In this document: piece by piece, positions 1 to 8,071 of the stretch
How the letters are laid out: each line of letters begins with the position of its first letter
How positions within the stretch are numbered: the first letter of the stretch is position 1
Assembly: GCF_015352445.1 (NCBI RefSeq)
Contig: NZ_JADKPO010000013.1
Span: 62,001 to 126,000 of the forward strand
Direction of reading: 5' to 3'
DNA from: Nocardioides agariphilus
GTDB taxonomy: Bacteria > Actinomycetota > Actinomycetes > Propionibacteriales > Nocardioidaceae
Length of the DNA stretch: 64,000 nt
Translations under genes and position numbers: made by a program
Notes under the pieces: model-generated
What the model was told of the DNA's origin: nothing
The model's input: only the letters and a program-made list of their open reading frames with translations
Databases searched by the model: none

Positions 1-580
1 TGGTCTGGACCACTCGGTGGGCGCGGTGGGCCGCGGCCTCGACCAGGACGGCGTTCGCCTCGTCGACGCGTTCGACCCAGGCCTGGGCCTCGGCCGGCGA
101 CTTGCCGAACTCGACGTGCCGCGCGACCAGTCGGGCTCGCCTCACGTCGTCGTCGGTCTCCAGCTGCACGACCTCGTCGAGCTGGTCGCGGACCGCCCGC
201 CACTCGGGCCGGTCCAGCAGCAGGTAGTTGCCCTCGGTCACCACCAGCTCGACCTCCGGAGGTACGACGAGGGCGGCGGCGATCGGCTGCTCCAGGTCGC
301 GCTCGAACCCCGGTGCGTAGACCGGGTGGTCGCGCTCCTCGCGCACTCGCCGCAACAGCGCGGCGTACCCCCACGCGTCGAAGGTCTCTGGCGCGCCCTT
401 GCGGTCCAGGAGGCCGAGGGCCCGCAGCCTGACGTCGGCGAGGTGGAAGCCGTCCATCGGCACGTAGGCGGCGGGCACCTCGCTGGCCGCGACCAACCCC
501 AGCGCGTAGGTCGTCTTGCCGGCGCCCGGCTTGCCAGCGATGCCGACGATGCGGCGGGAATGCCGCGCCTGGGCCGTCAC
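1..580 (-). CDS. P-loop nucleoside/nucleotide kinase-like protein (partial)
   Basis: The minus strand from GTG at 580 stays open to the window edge, about 193 codons. A Walker A loop, GKPGAGKT, lies at residues 16-23. It is followed by an MDGFHLAD stretch near residue 46 and a TEGNYLLLD stretch near residue 120. This combination is typical of the uridine kinase/pantothenate kinase-like branch of P-loop kinases, which phosphorylate small cytosolic metabolites; the substrate cannot be read from the sequence. Family members are about 200-215 aa, so only the extreme C-terminus is missing. The gene is divergent from the glycosyltransferase at 599, with 18 bp between the start codons, and has a leaderless -10 seven bases upstream. 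Confidence 0.8.
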   Translation of the reverse strand, partial: MTAQARHSRRIVGIAGKPGAGKTTYALGLVAASEVPAAYVPMDGFHLADVRLRALGLLDRKGAPETFDAWGYAALLRRVREERDHPVYAPGFERDLEQPIAAALVVPPEVELVVTEGNYLLLDRPEWRAVRDQLDEVVQLETDDDVRRARLVARHVEFGKSPAEAQAWVERVDEANAVLVEAAAHRAHRVVQT

Positions 581-587
581 GCCGGGC

Positions 588-593
588 ACGATA
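588..593 (-). promoter_or_regulatory. Leaderless -10 hexamer for the kinase gene
   Basis: The minus-strand hexamer TATCGT ends seven bases before the GTG at 580. No Shine-Dalgarno sequence fits in that gap, so transcription probably begins at or next to the start codon. Confidence 0.5.
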
Positions 594-598
594 GCCGG

Positions 599-2410
599 GT
601 GCCGCCTCGCGAGTTCGACCATGTGCTGCTGACCAGGTTCAGCGCCGTGATGTCACCGGGCGCCGAGCCGGCGGGCGAGGAGTGGCTGCGCTACCGCCTC
701 GCCTTCTTCGACGACCTGCTCTACCCGTCGGTGATCTCCCAGACCGGCGTCCAGGCGGGCCGCGACTTCACCTGGCTGGTCCTCTTCGACGACCGGTGCA
801 GCCCGGAGTTCCGACACGACGTCGAGTACCTCGCCGCCGACGTCTTCACCCCGATCTGGACCCACGAGGACTTCCGGCGGGACTCGTTCGCCGAGCACGT
901 TGTCGCCGCGACCGACCGCGACGGCGGGCCGGCGCCGTACCTGATCACCACCCGCATCGACTCCGACGACGGCATGGCGGTCGACTTCATGGAGACCGTG
1001 CAGGCGCAGTTCGCGCGCCAGGACAGGTTGTTCGTCAGCCTCACGCGAGGCGTGCAGGTGGACCGCTCGGGTGCGGTCTACCTGAGCAGCCAGATCTCCA
1101 ACGCCTTCATCAGCCTGATCGAGCGACGCGAACCAGGTCGGCCGCCCGACACGGTCTACGTCGCCAAGCACGCCCGCGCCCGGGCCCACGGGCCGATCCG
1201 TGAGGTGCGGGCACCCGTGATGTGGATGCAGGTGGTGCACGACCTCAACGTCGCCAACATGATCAACGCGCCACGGACCAGCCCGCGCATCGTCGCGGAG
1301 CGGTTCCGTATCGACCTGGCCTACGACACCACGATCGGCGGGCGCGCCCTGCTCGGTGCCCGGGTCCGGCAGGCCGGGAAGCTGGCTCGGCTGTGGGCGG
1401 CGCACCCGGGCGAGCTGACCAAGTTCCTCGAAGCCCAGGCCGCTCGCGCGCGCGGCACGCACGACCGGCCGCAGGACGACGGCAAGACGCTGACGGACCG
1501 GGCGCTGGGACTGGACCGCGATGTCAGGTTCTGGTGGGCGGGCTCGGGGCTGCGACGGCGCGCGGAGAGAGCCAAGCGTGACGCGCGCGCGACCAAGTGG
1601 CGGGTGCAGCGCCGGCTCAACGAGTCGCTACCCGCGACGCCACGAGTCGTGGCGGGCGATCTCGACGCCGTGCTCGCCGAGGACCGCGTTGTCCTGCTCG
1701 CGGAGTACTCGTTGGGGCGGGACCTGCGACCCGAGTCCCTGAGCGGGGCGGCGGCCTGGGCCGAGGCGGGCATCCCCGTCCTTGTGATCTCGGCACGCGA
1801 CGCCTGGTCGCGGTGGGGGCCGATCCTCGACGAGCTGCCCAGGGGCGTCGCTGTCGTGCAACGGCCCAACGTGGGCTACGACTTCGGGTCCTGGGGCGCC
1901 GCGCTGACGGCCTACCCGTCGATCGCCTCGAAGCACCTCGTGGTCCTCACCAACGACTCGCTCGCCGGTCCCTACGGTCCGCTCGACGACCTGGTGGGGC
2001 GCATCGAGGCGTCGTCGGCGGAGGTGTGGTCGGCGACCGGCAACCACTTCCCCCAGGACCACATGCAGAGCTACCTGCTCGCCTTCCGCGACGGAGTGCT
2101 GGGTCGTGAGCCGCTGCGAGGGTTCTTCGCCGACGTGCGCGCCCAGGAGACCAAGAAGGCCGTGATCCAGACCTACGAGTTCGGGTTGAGCCAGCTCGTG
2201 CAGCAGCACGGTCTCAGCGCAGAGGTGGGCTGGTCCAAGGAGGCCCTCGGCATCTCGTCGTCGGCGGACTCGGTGCTCGGCGGCTGGGCGCGCATGCTCG
2301 CGACCGGGTTCCCGTTCGTGAAGCGCACGCTTCTGGAGCAACGGCGGTTCGCCGACCTGCGCGGCCCGATCGCAACAGTGGTCCAGCAGGAGTACGGCGT
2401 GGAGCTGTGA
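599..2410 (+). CDS. Fused putative rhamnosyltransferase / RgpF-like glycosyltransferase
   Basis: The 603-residue frame starts at GTG 599; longer in-frame extensions run antisense into the divergent kinase gene and are rejected. The N-terminal half (about 1-300) resembles the putative rhamnosyltransferase family, with LLTRFSAV near the start and a TRIDSDDG motif near residue 118. The C-terminal half (about 345-603) resembles rhamnan synthesis protein F, with NVGYDFGSW near residue 424 and LTNDS near 449. Both families act in the cytoplasm on rhamnose-containing surface polysaccharides. No membrane segment is evident. The acceptor is unknown, and no other polysaccharide gene is adjacent in the window. 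Confidence 0.8.
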   Translation: MPPREFDHVLLTRFSAVMSPGAEPAGEEWLRYRLAFFDDLLYPSVISQTGVQAGRDFTWLVLFDDRCSPEFRHDVEYLAADVFTPIWTHEDFRRDSFAEHVVAATDRDGGPAPYLITTRIDSDDGMAVDFMETVQAQFARQDRLFVSLTRGVQVDRSGAVYLSSQISNAFISLIERREPGRPPDTVYVAKHARARAHGPIREVRAPVMWMQVVHDLNVANMINAPRTSPRIVAERFRIDLAYDTTIGGRALLGARVRQAGKLARLWAAHPGELTKFLEAQAARARGTHDRPQDDGKTLTDRALGLDRDVRFWWAGSGLRRRAERAKRDARATKWRVQRRLNESLPATPRVVAGDLDAVLAEDRVVLLAEYSLGRDLRPESLSGAAAWAEAGIPVLVISARDAWSRWGPILDELPRGVAVVQRPNVGYDFGSWGAALTAYPSIASKHLVVLTNDSLAGPYGPLDDLVGRIEASSAEVWSATGNHFPQDHMQSYLLAFRDGVLGREPLRGFFADVRAQETKKAVIQTYEFGLSQLVQQHGLSAEVGWSKEALGISSSADSVLGGWARMLATGFPFVKRTLLEQRRFADLRGPIATVVQQEYGVEL

Positions 2411-2414
2411 GCGT

Positions 2415-2732
2415 CTAGCCGGGGGATCGGCGGCGACGTCGGGGACGGCCGCCGAGGTCCCGGACCTGGTCGCGCAGGTCGTCGGTCTCGGCCTCGAGCA
2501 CGAGGACGCGCTCGATGCCCGCGAGGTTGAGGCCGGCGTCGAGGTACATGGTGATCCGTCCGATGCGCTCGAGATCGCGCTCGCTGTAGCGACGCGTGCC
2601 CCCCGGAGTGCGCGCCGGCATCAGCAGCCCCCGGGTCTCGTAGATCCGCAGCATCTGGGGATCGACGCCGGTGAGCTCGCCGGCGACGGAGATGGCGTAG
2701 ACGGCGAGATCCGGGTTTCTCGTAGTGGCGAT
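2415..2732 (-). CDS. MerR-family HspR-like heat-shock regulator with probable AUC start
   Basis: The product is a MerR-type winged-helix DNA-binding protein. The helix-turn-helix reads SVAGELTGVDPQMLRIYE, followed by TPGGTRRYSERDLERI and GINLAGI-like NLAGIERVL, closest in pattern to HspR, the repressor of chaperone genes. The first ATG (2654) would delete the first half of the HTH. Upstream to an in-frame TAG there is no ATG, GTG, TTG or CTG. An AGAGGAG Shine-Dalgarno (2741-2747) lies eight bases before an ATC at 2732, so I place the start there (105 aa). It is divergent from hsp20, its likely target. An annotation starting at 2654 is the alternative. Confidence 0.65.
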   Translation of the reverse strand: MATTRNPDLAVYAISVAGELTGVDPQMLRIYETRGLLMPARTPGGTRRYSERDLERIGRITMYLDAGLNLAGIERVLVLEAETDDLRDQVRDLGGRPRRRRRSPG

Positions 2733-2775
2733 GGAGATCGCTCCTCTCGAGGGCTTGCGTTCGGGCTATTGCGTA

Positions 2776-2796
2776 TGATACATGAAATCTATGTCA
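2776..2796. promoter_or_regulatory. Imperfect palindrome between hspR-like gene and hsp20
   Basis: This AT-rich 21-bp stretch begins TGATACAT and ends CTATGTCA, with TGA/TCA outer arms. It overlaps a perfect GTAT-G-ATAC dyad at 2773-2781, and a minus-strand TTGACA lies at its right edge. It sits between the divergent regulator and hsp20 genes, where an autoregulatory operator and promoters would be expected. It does not match the HAIR consensus (CTTGAGT-N7-ACTCAAG) known for HspR, so operator function is inference. Confidence 0.35.
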
Positions 2797-2869
2797 ACCA
2801 CTATCGATCTTGGATAGGGCTGACAGAGGACAGAGACATTGGAGACATCCCATTCCCTGGAGGTGAGAC

Positions 2870-3298
2870 ATGTTGATGCGCACCGACCCGTTCCGTGAGT
2901 TCGACCGGCTCGCCCAGCAGCTCGTGGGCGCGGGCACGACATCTCGTCCCGCTGTGATGCCGATGGACGCCTGGCGCGAGGGTGACACCTTCGTGCTCGA
3001 ATTCGACCTGCCGGGCGTTCGCGCCGAGACGGTCGACATCGATGTGGAGCGCAACGTGCTGACCGTCAAGGCAGAGCGACCCCCCAAGAACGGCGACTGG
3101 GAGATGCTGGCCTCCGAGAGGCCCAGCGGCCTGTTCAGCCGTCAGCTCGTGCTCGGTGACAACCTCGACCTTGAGAAGGTCGGCGCCCACTACGACGCCG
3201 GCGTGCTGCGCCTGACCATCCCGGTGGCCGAGCGGGCCAAGCCCCGCAAGATCGAGGTCACCACGCAGTCGCAGGAACCCACCGCGATCGGTTCCTGA
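2870..3298 (+). CDS. Hsp20/alpha-crystallin small heat-shock protein
   Basis: A 142-residue protein starting at ATG 2870 with a strong Shine-Dalgarno, GGAGGTGAG, just upstream. The alpha-crystallin domain spans about residues 35-130: [19 protein letters not shown], then FSRQLVLG, then the conserved [11 protein letters not shown] near residue 111. Small heat-shock proteins form cytosolic oligomers that hold unfolding proteins without ATP. The length is normal for the family. The divergent MerR/HspR-like gene suggests heat or stress control. The N-terminus ([13 protein letters not shown]) is the standard opening of actinobacterial Hsp18/Hsp20 proteins. Confidence 0.95.
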   Translation: MLMRTDPFREFDRLAQQLVGAGTTSRPAVMPMDAWREGDTFVLEFDLPGVRAETVDIDVERNVLTVKAERPPKNGDWEMLASERPSGLFSRQLVLGDNLDLEKVGAHYDAGVLRLTIPVAERAKPRKIEVTTQSQEPTAIGS

Positions 3299-3312
3299 CC
3301 TGGCGGTCGTCG

Positions 3313-3642
3313 ATGTCGGCCGCCGTCCACGCGCCCGGCTGGGAGGTCCCGCGCGCCGTCACGCACGGTGCGACGGCGGACACGACCTGGATGGACATCG
3401 TGTTCGCGGAGGACGACTGGGTGCGTCGTGAGTTCGACGAGCTGGTCGCGGCAGGCTGGGGCGGCTCCCGCCCGACATGCCCTCACACGAGGCAGGGAGC
3501 GCACGGACCGCGGAGGTCAGGGCCGCGGAGCCGCCCCTCCGGTCAGCGACCGCCGGCGCGAGCCAGGACCACGGCCCCGTGGCTCGCGCCGGCACGCGGG
3601 CCGCCTGTGCGCGAGCCCGCAGACCACACGCAGAGGAGGTGA
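3313..3642 (+). CDS. Possible small hypothetical protein downstream of hsp20
   Basis: An ATG at 3313, 12 bp after the hsp20 stop, opens a 109-codon frame. The first 60 residues look protein-like and acidic (MDIVFAEDDWVRREFDEL), resembling small uncharacterised actinobacterial proteins with a WVRxEFD motif. The remainder is arginine/proline-rich low complexity, and a 13-bp hairpin lies inside it. No Shine-Dalgarno is obvious, so translation would depend on coupling to hsp20. It may be a real short protein, a degenerate one, or a shadow; I cannot assign a function. Confidence 0.3.
   Translation: MSAAVHAPGWEVPRAVTHGATADTTWMDIVFAEDDWVRREFDELVAAGWGGSRPTCPHTRQGAHGPRRSGPRSRPSGQRPPARARTTAPWLAPARGPPVREPADHTQRR
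3553..3592. terminator. 13-bp perfect hairpin downstream of hsp20
   Basis: Arms 3553-3565 and 3580-3592 (CCGGCGCGAGCCA and its reverse complement) pair perfectly around a 14-nt loop. There is no T-run on either side, so this is a GC-rich stem without the canonical U-tract. Confidence 0.4.
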
Positions 3643-3666
3643 GACACGGCACCTGCGAACCGGGCG

Positions 3667-3703
3667 AGTGCGACCACCCGAGTCGATGACGGGTGGTCGC
3701 ACT
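3667..3703. terminator. 14-bp perfect hairpin between convergent genes
   Basis: Arms 3667-3680 and 3690-3703 (AGTGCGACCACCCG and its reverse complement) flank a 9-nt loop, 8 bp beyond the stop codon of the minus-strand phosphatase gene. Position and symmetry suit a bidirectional terminator for the hsp20 and phosphatase units. No T-run follows. Confidence 0.55.
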
Positions 3704-3711
3704 GGCTCCGG

Positions 3712-4506
3712 TCAGCGCCCGGGAAGGTCGTCGATCAGCCCTTGGACCAGGTCGAAGGTCGCGCGGTCGGCCGCGGCGACCAGGCCGCCTTGGACCTCCC
3801 GCTGCGGGTGGTACGCCGCGCCGCGGAAGTCGCCGAGGAACCCGCCCGTCTCGGCGAGCAGCAGCGAGCCGGGAGCGTGGTCCCACGGTGCCCCGTGGCC
3901 GTAGACCGCGTAGTCGGCCTCGCCCTCGACGATCTTGGGGTAGTCGACTCCGCAGCACACCCACGTCAGCTCCAGCACCTTGAGCGCGCCGACGGCGCGA
4001 CCGATCCAGCGCCGGCGCGAGGTGATGCCGCGCAGCTCCTGGCCGAGCGGGGGCCGGACCAGGCGCTCGCGCCCCGCCGAAGAGATCCGGTAGGCGCCCG
4101 ACCCCTGCTCCGCGACGTAGGCCAGCTCGTGCTGGGGCTGCCAGATCCACGAGCGCACGACGGTGCCGCCGCGGATCTCGGCGACCATCATGGCGTGGTC
4201 GGGTGAGCCGCTGACGAAGTTCTTGGTCCCGTCGACCGGGTCGACGGTGAAGGCGTGCTCGGCCGCGGCGAACCTGTCGAGCACGGTCGCATCGGCCGAG
4301 GTGGCCTCCTCGCCGAGGATCACGGCGTCGGGGTAGGCCGCCAGCAGGGCGGCGGTGATCAGCACCTCGGCCTCGCGGTCGGCGACCGTCACCAGGTCGC
4401 CCGGGTTCTTCTCGGCGACGTCGTCCTTGCCGAGGCTGCGGAACCGGGGGTTGACCACCTCATCGGCCACGTCTCGCAGCAGCGCCAGCACCTCGTCGGT
4501 CTCCAC
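3712..4506 (-). CDS. Inositol monophosphatase-family phosphatase
   Basis: A 264-residue cytosolic Mg-dependent phosphatase. The family's metal and catalytic motifs are present: GEE at 65-67, DPVDGT at 89-94 and WDHAPG at 208-213. Length and motif spacing are normal. In actinobacteria this family includes inositol-1-phosphate phosphatases and histidinol-phosphate phosphatase (HisN-like); the sequence does not separate them, though inositol is needed for mycothiol, whose amidase is encoded at 22.2 kb. The start is GTG 4506, six bases after a TAGGTT hexamer. The gene is divergent from the AAA ATPase gene at 4571. Confidence 0.9.
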   Translation of the reverse strand: METDEVLALLRDVADEVVNPRFRSLGKDDVAEKNPGDLVTVADREAEVLITAALLAAYPDAVILGEEATSADATVLDRFAAAEHAFTVDPVDGTKNFVSGSPDHAMMVAEIRGGTVVRSWIWQPQHELAYVAEQGSGAYRISSAGRERLVRPPLGQELRGITSRRRWIGRAVGALKVLELTWVCCGVDYPKIVEGEADYAVYGHGAPWDHAPGSLLLAETGGFLGDFRGAAYHPQREVQGGLVAAADRATFDLVQGLIDDLPGR

Positions 4507-4512
4507 GCGCCC

Positions 4513-4518
4513 AACCTA
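4513..4518 (-). promoter_or_regulatory. Leaderless -10 hexamer for the phosphatase gene
   Basis: Minus-strand TAGGTT ends six bases before the GTG at 4506 and no Shine-Dalgarno lies between. Confidence 0.5.
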
Positions 4519-4557
4519 CCGAGACGGACACGGCCTCCGTTTCTTGAGCACCGGGTC

Positions 4558-4563
4558 TAGCGT
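4558..4563 (+). promoter_or_regulatory. Leaderless -10 hexamer for the AAA ATPase gene
   Basis: TAGCGT lies seven bases before the GTG at 4571. Together with 4513-4518 it forms a divergent leaderless promoter pair in a 64-bp gap. Confidence 0.5.
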
Positions 4564-4570
4564 GTGAGGC

Positions 4571-5950
4571 GTGACTCGACCAGCAACCGTCGGTGAGCTC
4601 CGCGCGAGCGGGCACGTCCAGAAGACCCTGCGGGAGGAGCTGCGCGACAACCTCCTGGCCAAGCTGCGGTCGGGGGAGGACGCGTGGCCCGGTCTGCACG
4701 GCTTCGACGACACGGTCATCCCCCAGCTCGAGCGGGCCCTGATCGCCGGCCACGACGTCGTGCTCCTGGGGGAGCGGGGTCAGGGCAAGACCCGCCTGCT
4801 CCGCACGCTCGTCGGACTGCTGGACGAGTGGACTCCGGTGATCGCCGGCAGCGAGCTGGGCGAGCACCCCTACGAGCCGATCATCCCGGAGTCCAGGCGA
4901 CGCGCGGCCGAGCTGGGCGACGAGCTGCCGGTCGACTGGAGGCACCGCGAGGAGCGCTACGCCGAGAAGCTCGCCACCCCTGACACCTCCGTCGGCGACC
5001 TGATCGGCGACGTAGACCCGATGAAGGTGGCCGAGGGCCGCAGCCTCGGTGACCCGGAGACCATCCACTTCGGGCTGGTGCCGCGCAGCCACCGGGGCAT
5101 CGTCACGATCAACGAGCTGCCCGACCTCGCCGAGCGCATCCAGGTCGCCCTCCTCAACGTGATGGAGGAGCGCGACATCCAGATCCGCGGCTACATCCTG
5201 CGGCTTCCGCTCGATGTGCTCGTGATGGCCAGTGCCAACCCGGAGGACTACACCAACCGCGGGCGCATCATCACCCCGCTCAAGGACCGGTTCGGCGCCG
5301 AGATCCGCACGCACTACCCCGTCGAGCTCGAGGACGAGATGGCAGTCATCGGCCAGGAGGCCACCCTGCTGGCCGACGTACCCGACTTCATCGTGGAGAT
5401 CCTGGCCAGGTTCACCCGCAACCTGCGCGAGTCCAGCTCGGTCGACCAGCGCAGCGGGGTCAGCGCCCGGTTCTCGATCGCCGGCGCCGAGACCGTCGCG
5501 GCTGCGGCGCTGCACCGGGCCACCAGCCAGGGCGAGGACGAGGCCGTCGCGCGGCTGGTCGATCTCGAGGCTGCGGTCGAGGTGCTCGGGGGCAAGGTCG
5601 AGTTCGAGACCGGCGAGGAGGGGCGCGAGGAGGAGATCCTCACCCACCTGCTGCGCACCGCCACCGCCGAGACGGTGCGCCAGCACTTCCGCGGCATCGA
5701 CTTCACCCTCCTGGTCGATGCCATCGAGGCCGGCTCGATGGTCACCACCGGCGAGCAGGTGACTGCGCGCGACTTCCTGACCGGGCTTCCGGTGCTCGGC
5801 GAGTCGGAGCTCTACGACGACGTGTGCGACCGCCTCGGTGCCACCAACGACGGTCAGCGCGCGGGCGCGATCGAACTCGCCCTGGAGGGCCTCTACCTGG
5901 CCCGCAAGATCAGCAAGGAGTCCGGTGGTGGCGAGACGGTCTACGGCTAG
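4571..5950 (+). CDS. MoxR/magnesium-chelatase ChlI-like AAA+ ATPase
   Basis: A 459-residue AAA+ ATPase. The Walker A loop is GERGQGKT (67-74), and the Walker B/sensor region includes RGIVTINELPDLAERIQ near residue 174, followed by the MEERDIQIRGY insert near 198, as in ChlI/BchI and MoxR proteins. The next gene encodes a VWA-domain partner and overlaps it. In magnesium chelatase and MoxR-VWA systems the ATPase remodels or inserts metal through the VWA partner. No chlorophyll or cobalamin biosynthesis genes are nearby, so a MoxR-type chaperone is more likely than a true magnesium chelatase. Acts in the cytosol. Confidence 0.85.
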   Translation: MTRPATVGELRASGHVQKTLREELRDNLLAKLRSGEDAWPGLHGFDDTVIPQLERALIAGHDVVLLGERGQGKTRLLRTLVGLLDEWTPVIAGSELGEHPYEPIIPESRRRAAELGDELPVDWRHREERYAEKLATPDTSVGDLIGDVDPMKVAEGRSLGDPETIHFGLVPRSHRGIVTINELPDLAERIQVALLNVMEERDIQIRGYILRLPLDVLVMASANPEDYTNRGRIITPLKDRFGAEIRTHYPVELEDEMAVIGQEATLLADVPDFIVEILARFTRNLRESSSVDQRSGVSARFSIAGAETVAAAALHRATSQGEDEAVARLVDLEAAVEVLGGKVEFETGEEGREEEILTHLLRTATAETVRQHFRGIDFTLLVDAIEAGSMVTTGEQVTARDFLTGLPVLGESELYDDVCDRLGATNDGQRAGAIELALEGLYLARKISKESGGGETVYG

Positions 5951-8018
5951 GCACCGCTACTCGCCGTACGACGGCGGGCCGGACCCGCTGGCGCCTCCGG
6001 TCGACCTGGCCGAGGCGCTCGACGCCATCGGCCAGGACGTGATGGCCGGCTACAGCCCCGAGCGGGCGATGCGCGAGTTCCTCCGGCGCGGGGGTCAGGA
6101 GCGCACGGGTCTGGACGAGATGGCCCGTCGCGTGGCCGAGAAGCGGCGCGAGCTGACGGCGCGCCACCACCTCGACGGCACGCTGCAGGAGATCCGGGAG
6201 CTGCTCGACCGGGCGGTGCTCAGCGAGCGCGGGCAGCTGGCCCGCGACGTCGACATGGACGACTCCGAGCGGTCCTTCCGCCAGATGCGGCTCGACAACC
6301 TGCCCTCCTCGACGGCGGCAGCGGTCAGCGAGCTCTCGTCGTACGACTGGCAGAGTAGCGATGCGCGTGCGGACTACGAGCGGATCAAGGACCTGCTCGG
6401 CCGGGAGGTGCTCGACCAGCGCTTCGCGGGGATGAAGCAGGCGCTCGAGAGCGCCACCGACGAGGACCGCGAGGCCGTCAACCAGATGCTGATGGACCTC
6501 AACGCGTTGTTGGCCAAGCATGCCCGTGGCGAGGACACACCCGAGGACTTCGACTCCTTCATGAGCAAGCACGGCGACTACTTCACTGAGGCGGACGGGG
6601 GGAGACCGCGCAACGTCGAGGAGCTGATCGACGCGCTGGCCCGGCGGGCCGCCGCGGCTCAGCGGATGCTGAACTCGATGTCGCGCGAGCAGCGCGAGGA
6701 GCTGATGGCGCTGTCGCAGCAGGCGTTCGGGTCACCGGCGCTGATGGACCAGCTCTCCCAGCTCGATGCCAACCTCCAGGCGCTGCGACCCGGCGAGGAC
6801 TGGTCGGGATCCGAGCGGTTCGACGGCGAGGAGGGGCTGGGCCTCGGAGATGGCACCGGCGTGCTGCAGGACCTCGCCGACCTCGACGACCTGGCCGAGC
6901 AGCTGGGCCAGACCTACGACGGTGCGCGGATGGACGACCTCGACCTCGACAAGCTGGCCCGCCAGCTTGGCAACCCGGCGGCGGTCGACGCGCGGACGTT
7001 GCAGCGGCTCGAGCAGGCGTTGCGCGACAGCGGCTACCTCAAGCGGACCAGCGACGGGCAGCTCCAGCTCTCGCCCAAGGCGATGCGCCAGCTCGGCCGG
7101 GCGCTGCTGCGCGACGTCGCCACCCGGTTGTCGGGCCGTCAGGGCCAGCGCGACGTGCGCACCTCCGGCGCCGCCGGTGAGCGTTCCGGTGCCACCCGCG
7201 CCTGGGAGTTCGGCGACACCGAGCCCTGGGACGTCACGCGCACGGTGACGAACGCCGTACTCCGGGAGGCGAGCGATCGGTCCCCAACGACAGGCTCTCC
7301 CGGCGAGTCGTCGCCGTGGGGGGCCGAACGGCGCGGCGTGCGCCTCCACATCGACGACGTCGAGGTGACCGAGACCGAGGCCCGGACCCAGGCGGCGGTG
7401 GCGCTGCTGGTCGACACGTCGTTCTCGATGGCGATGGACGGGCGCTGGGTGCCGATGAAACGTACGGCGCTGGCGCTGCACACGCTGATCCGATCGCGGT
7501 TCCGTGGCGACGCGCTGCAGCTGATCACCTTCGGCCGCCACGCGCAGACCATGGACATCGAGCAGCTGACTGCCCTCGACGCGCGCTGGGACAAGGGCAC
7601 CAACCTCCATCACGGGCTGTTGCTGGCCAACCGCCACTTCCGCAAGCACCCCAACGCCCAGCCAGTGCTGCTGGTCGTCACCGACGGTGAGCCGACCTCC
7701 CACCTCGAGCCGGGTGGCGAGGTGTACTTCGAGTACCCGCCGCACCCGCTGACCGTCGCCTACGCCGTCCGCGAGCTCGACAACGCCGGGCGGCTCGGCG
7801 CCCAGACCACCTTCTTCCGGCTCGGTGAGGATCCGGGGCTCGCGCGCTTCATCGACTCGATGGCCCGTCGGGTGGGCGGACGAGTCGTCGCCCCGGAGCT
7901 CGACGACCTCGGAGCGGCCGTGGTCGGGTCCTACCTGGGTTCGCGCGGGCCGGCCGGGTCGACGTACGGCCACTACGGCGACTGGTTCGGCGGTCGGGGG
8001 TTCTGGGTGGGGAGCTGA
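5928..8018 (+). CDS. von Willebrand A-domain protein, partner of the AAA+ ATPase
   Basis: A 696-residue protein. I place the start at the second of two adjacent GTG codons (5928) because AAGGAG (5915-5920) lies seven bases upstream; it overlaps the ATPase gene by 23 bp, indicating translational coupling. The first 450 residues are charged and helical, without recognisable enzymatic motifs. The C-terminal VWA domain has a MIDAS motif, VDTSFSM, near residue 495 and VTDGEP near 584. The arrangement matches ChlD-like/MoxR-VWA pairs, in which the VWA subunit binds substrate or divalent metal. The substrate is unknown. The C-terminal tail is rich in glycine and aromatic residues. Confidence 0.8.
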   Translation: MARRSTARHRYSPYDGGPDPLAPPVDLAEALDAIGQDVMAGYSPERAMREFLRRGGQERTGLDEMARRVAEKRRELTARHHLDGTLQEIRELLDRAVLSERGQLARDVDMDDSERSFRQMRLDNLPSSTAAAVSELSSYDWQSSDARADYERIKDLLGREVLDQRFAGMKQALESATDEDREAVNQMLMDLNALLAKHARGEDTPEDFDSFMSKHGDYFTEADGGRPRNVEELIDALARRAAAAQRMLNSMSREQREELMALSQQAFGSPALMDQLSQLDANLQALRPGEDWSGSERFDGEEGLGLGDGTGVLQDLADLDDLAEQLGQTYDGARMDDLDLDKLARQLGNPAAVDARTLQRLEQALRDSGYLKRTSDGQLQLSPKAMRQLGRALLRDVATRLSGRQGQRDVRTSGAAGERSGATRAWEFGDTEPWDVTRTVTNAVLREASDRSPTTGSPGESSPWGAERRGVRLHIDDVEVTETEARTQAAVALLVDTSFSMAMDGRWVPMKRTALALHTLIRSRFRGDALQLITFGRHAQTMDIEQLTALDARWDKGTNLHHGLLLANRHFRKHPNAQPVLLVVTDGEPTSHLEPGGEVYFEYPPHPLTVAYAVRELDNAGRLGAQTTFFRLGEDPGLARFIDSMARRVGGRVVAPELDDLGAAVVGSYLGSRGPAGSTYGHYGDWFGGRGFWVGS

Positions 8019-8071
8019 CGAGTGTTGCGGGCCTGACAGACGGAGCCTCACCAGCCACCGATTCTATTGAC

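Noticed and set aside
2733-2869. A classical HAIR operator for HspR
   Set aside because: The CTTGAGT-N7-ACTCAAG pattern is absent; only a different imperfect palindrome is present.
4460-5686. A 408-codon open frame antisense to the AAA ATPase gene
   Set aside because: It is a shadow of the well-conserved AAA coding strand with low-complexity composition and no family motif; high-GC coding regions routinely leave the opposite strand open.
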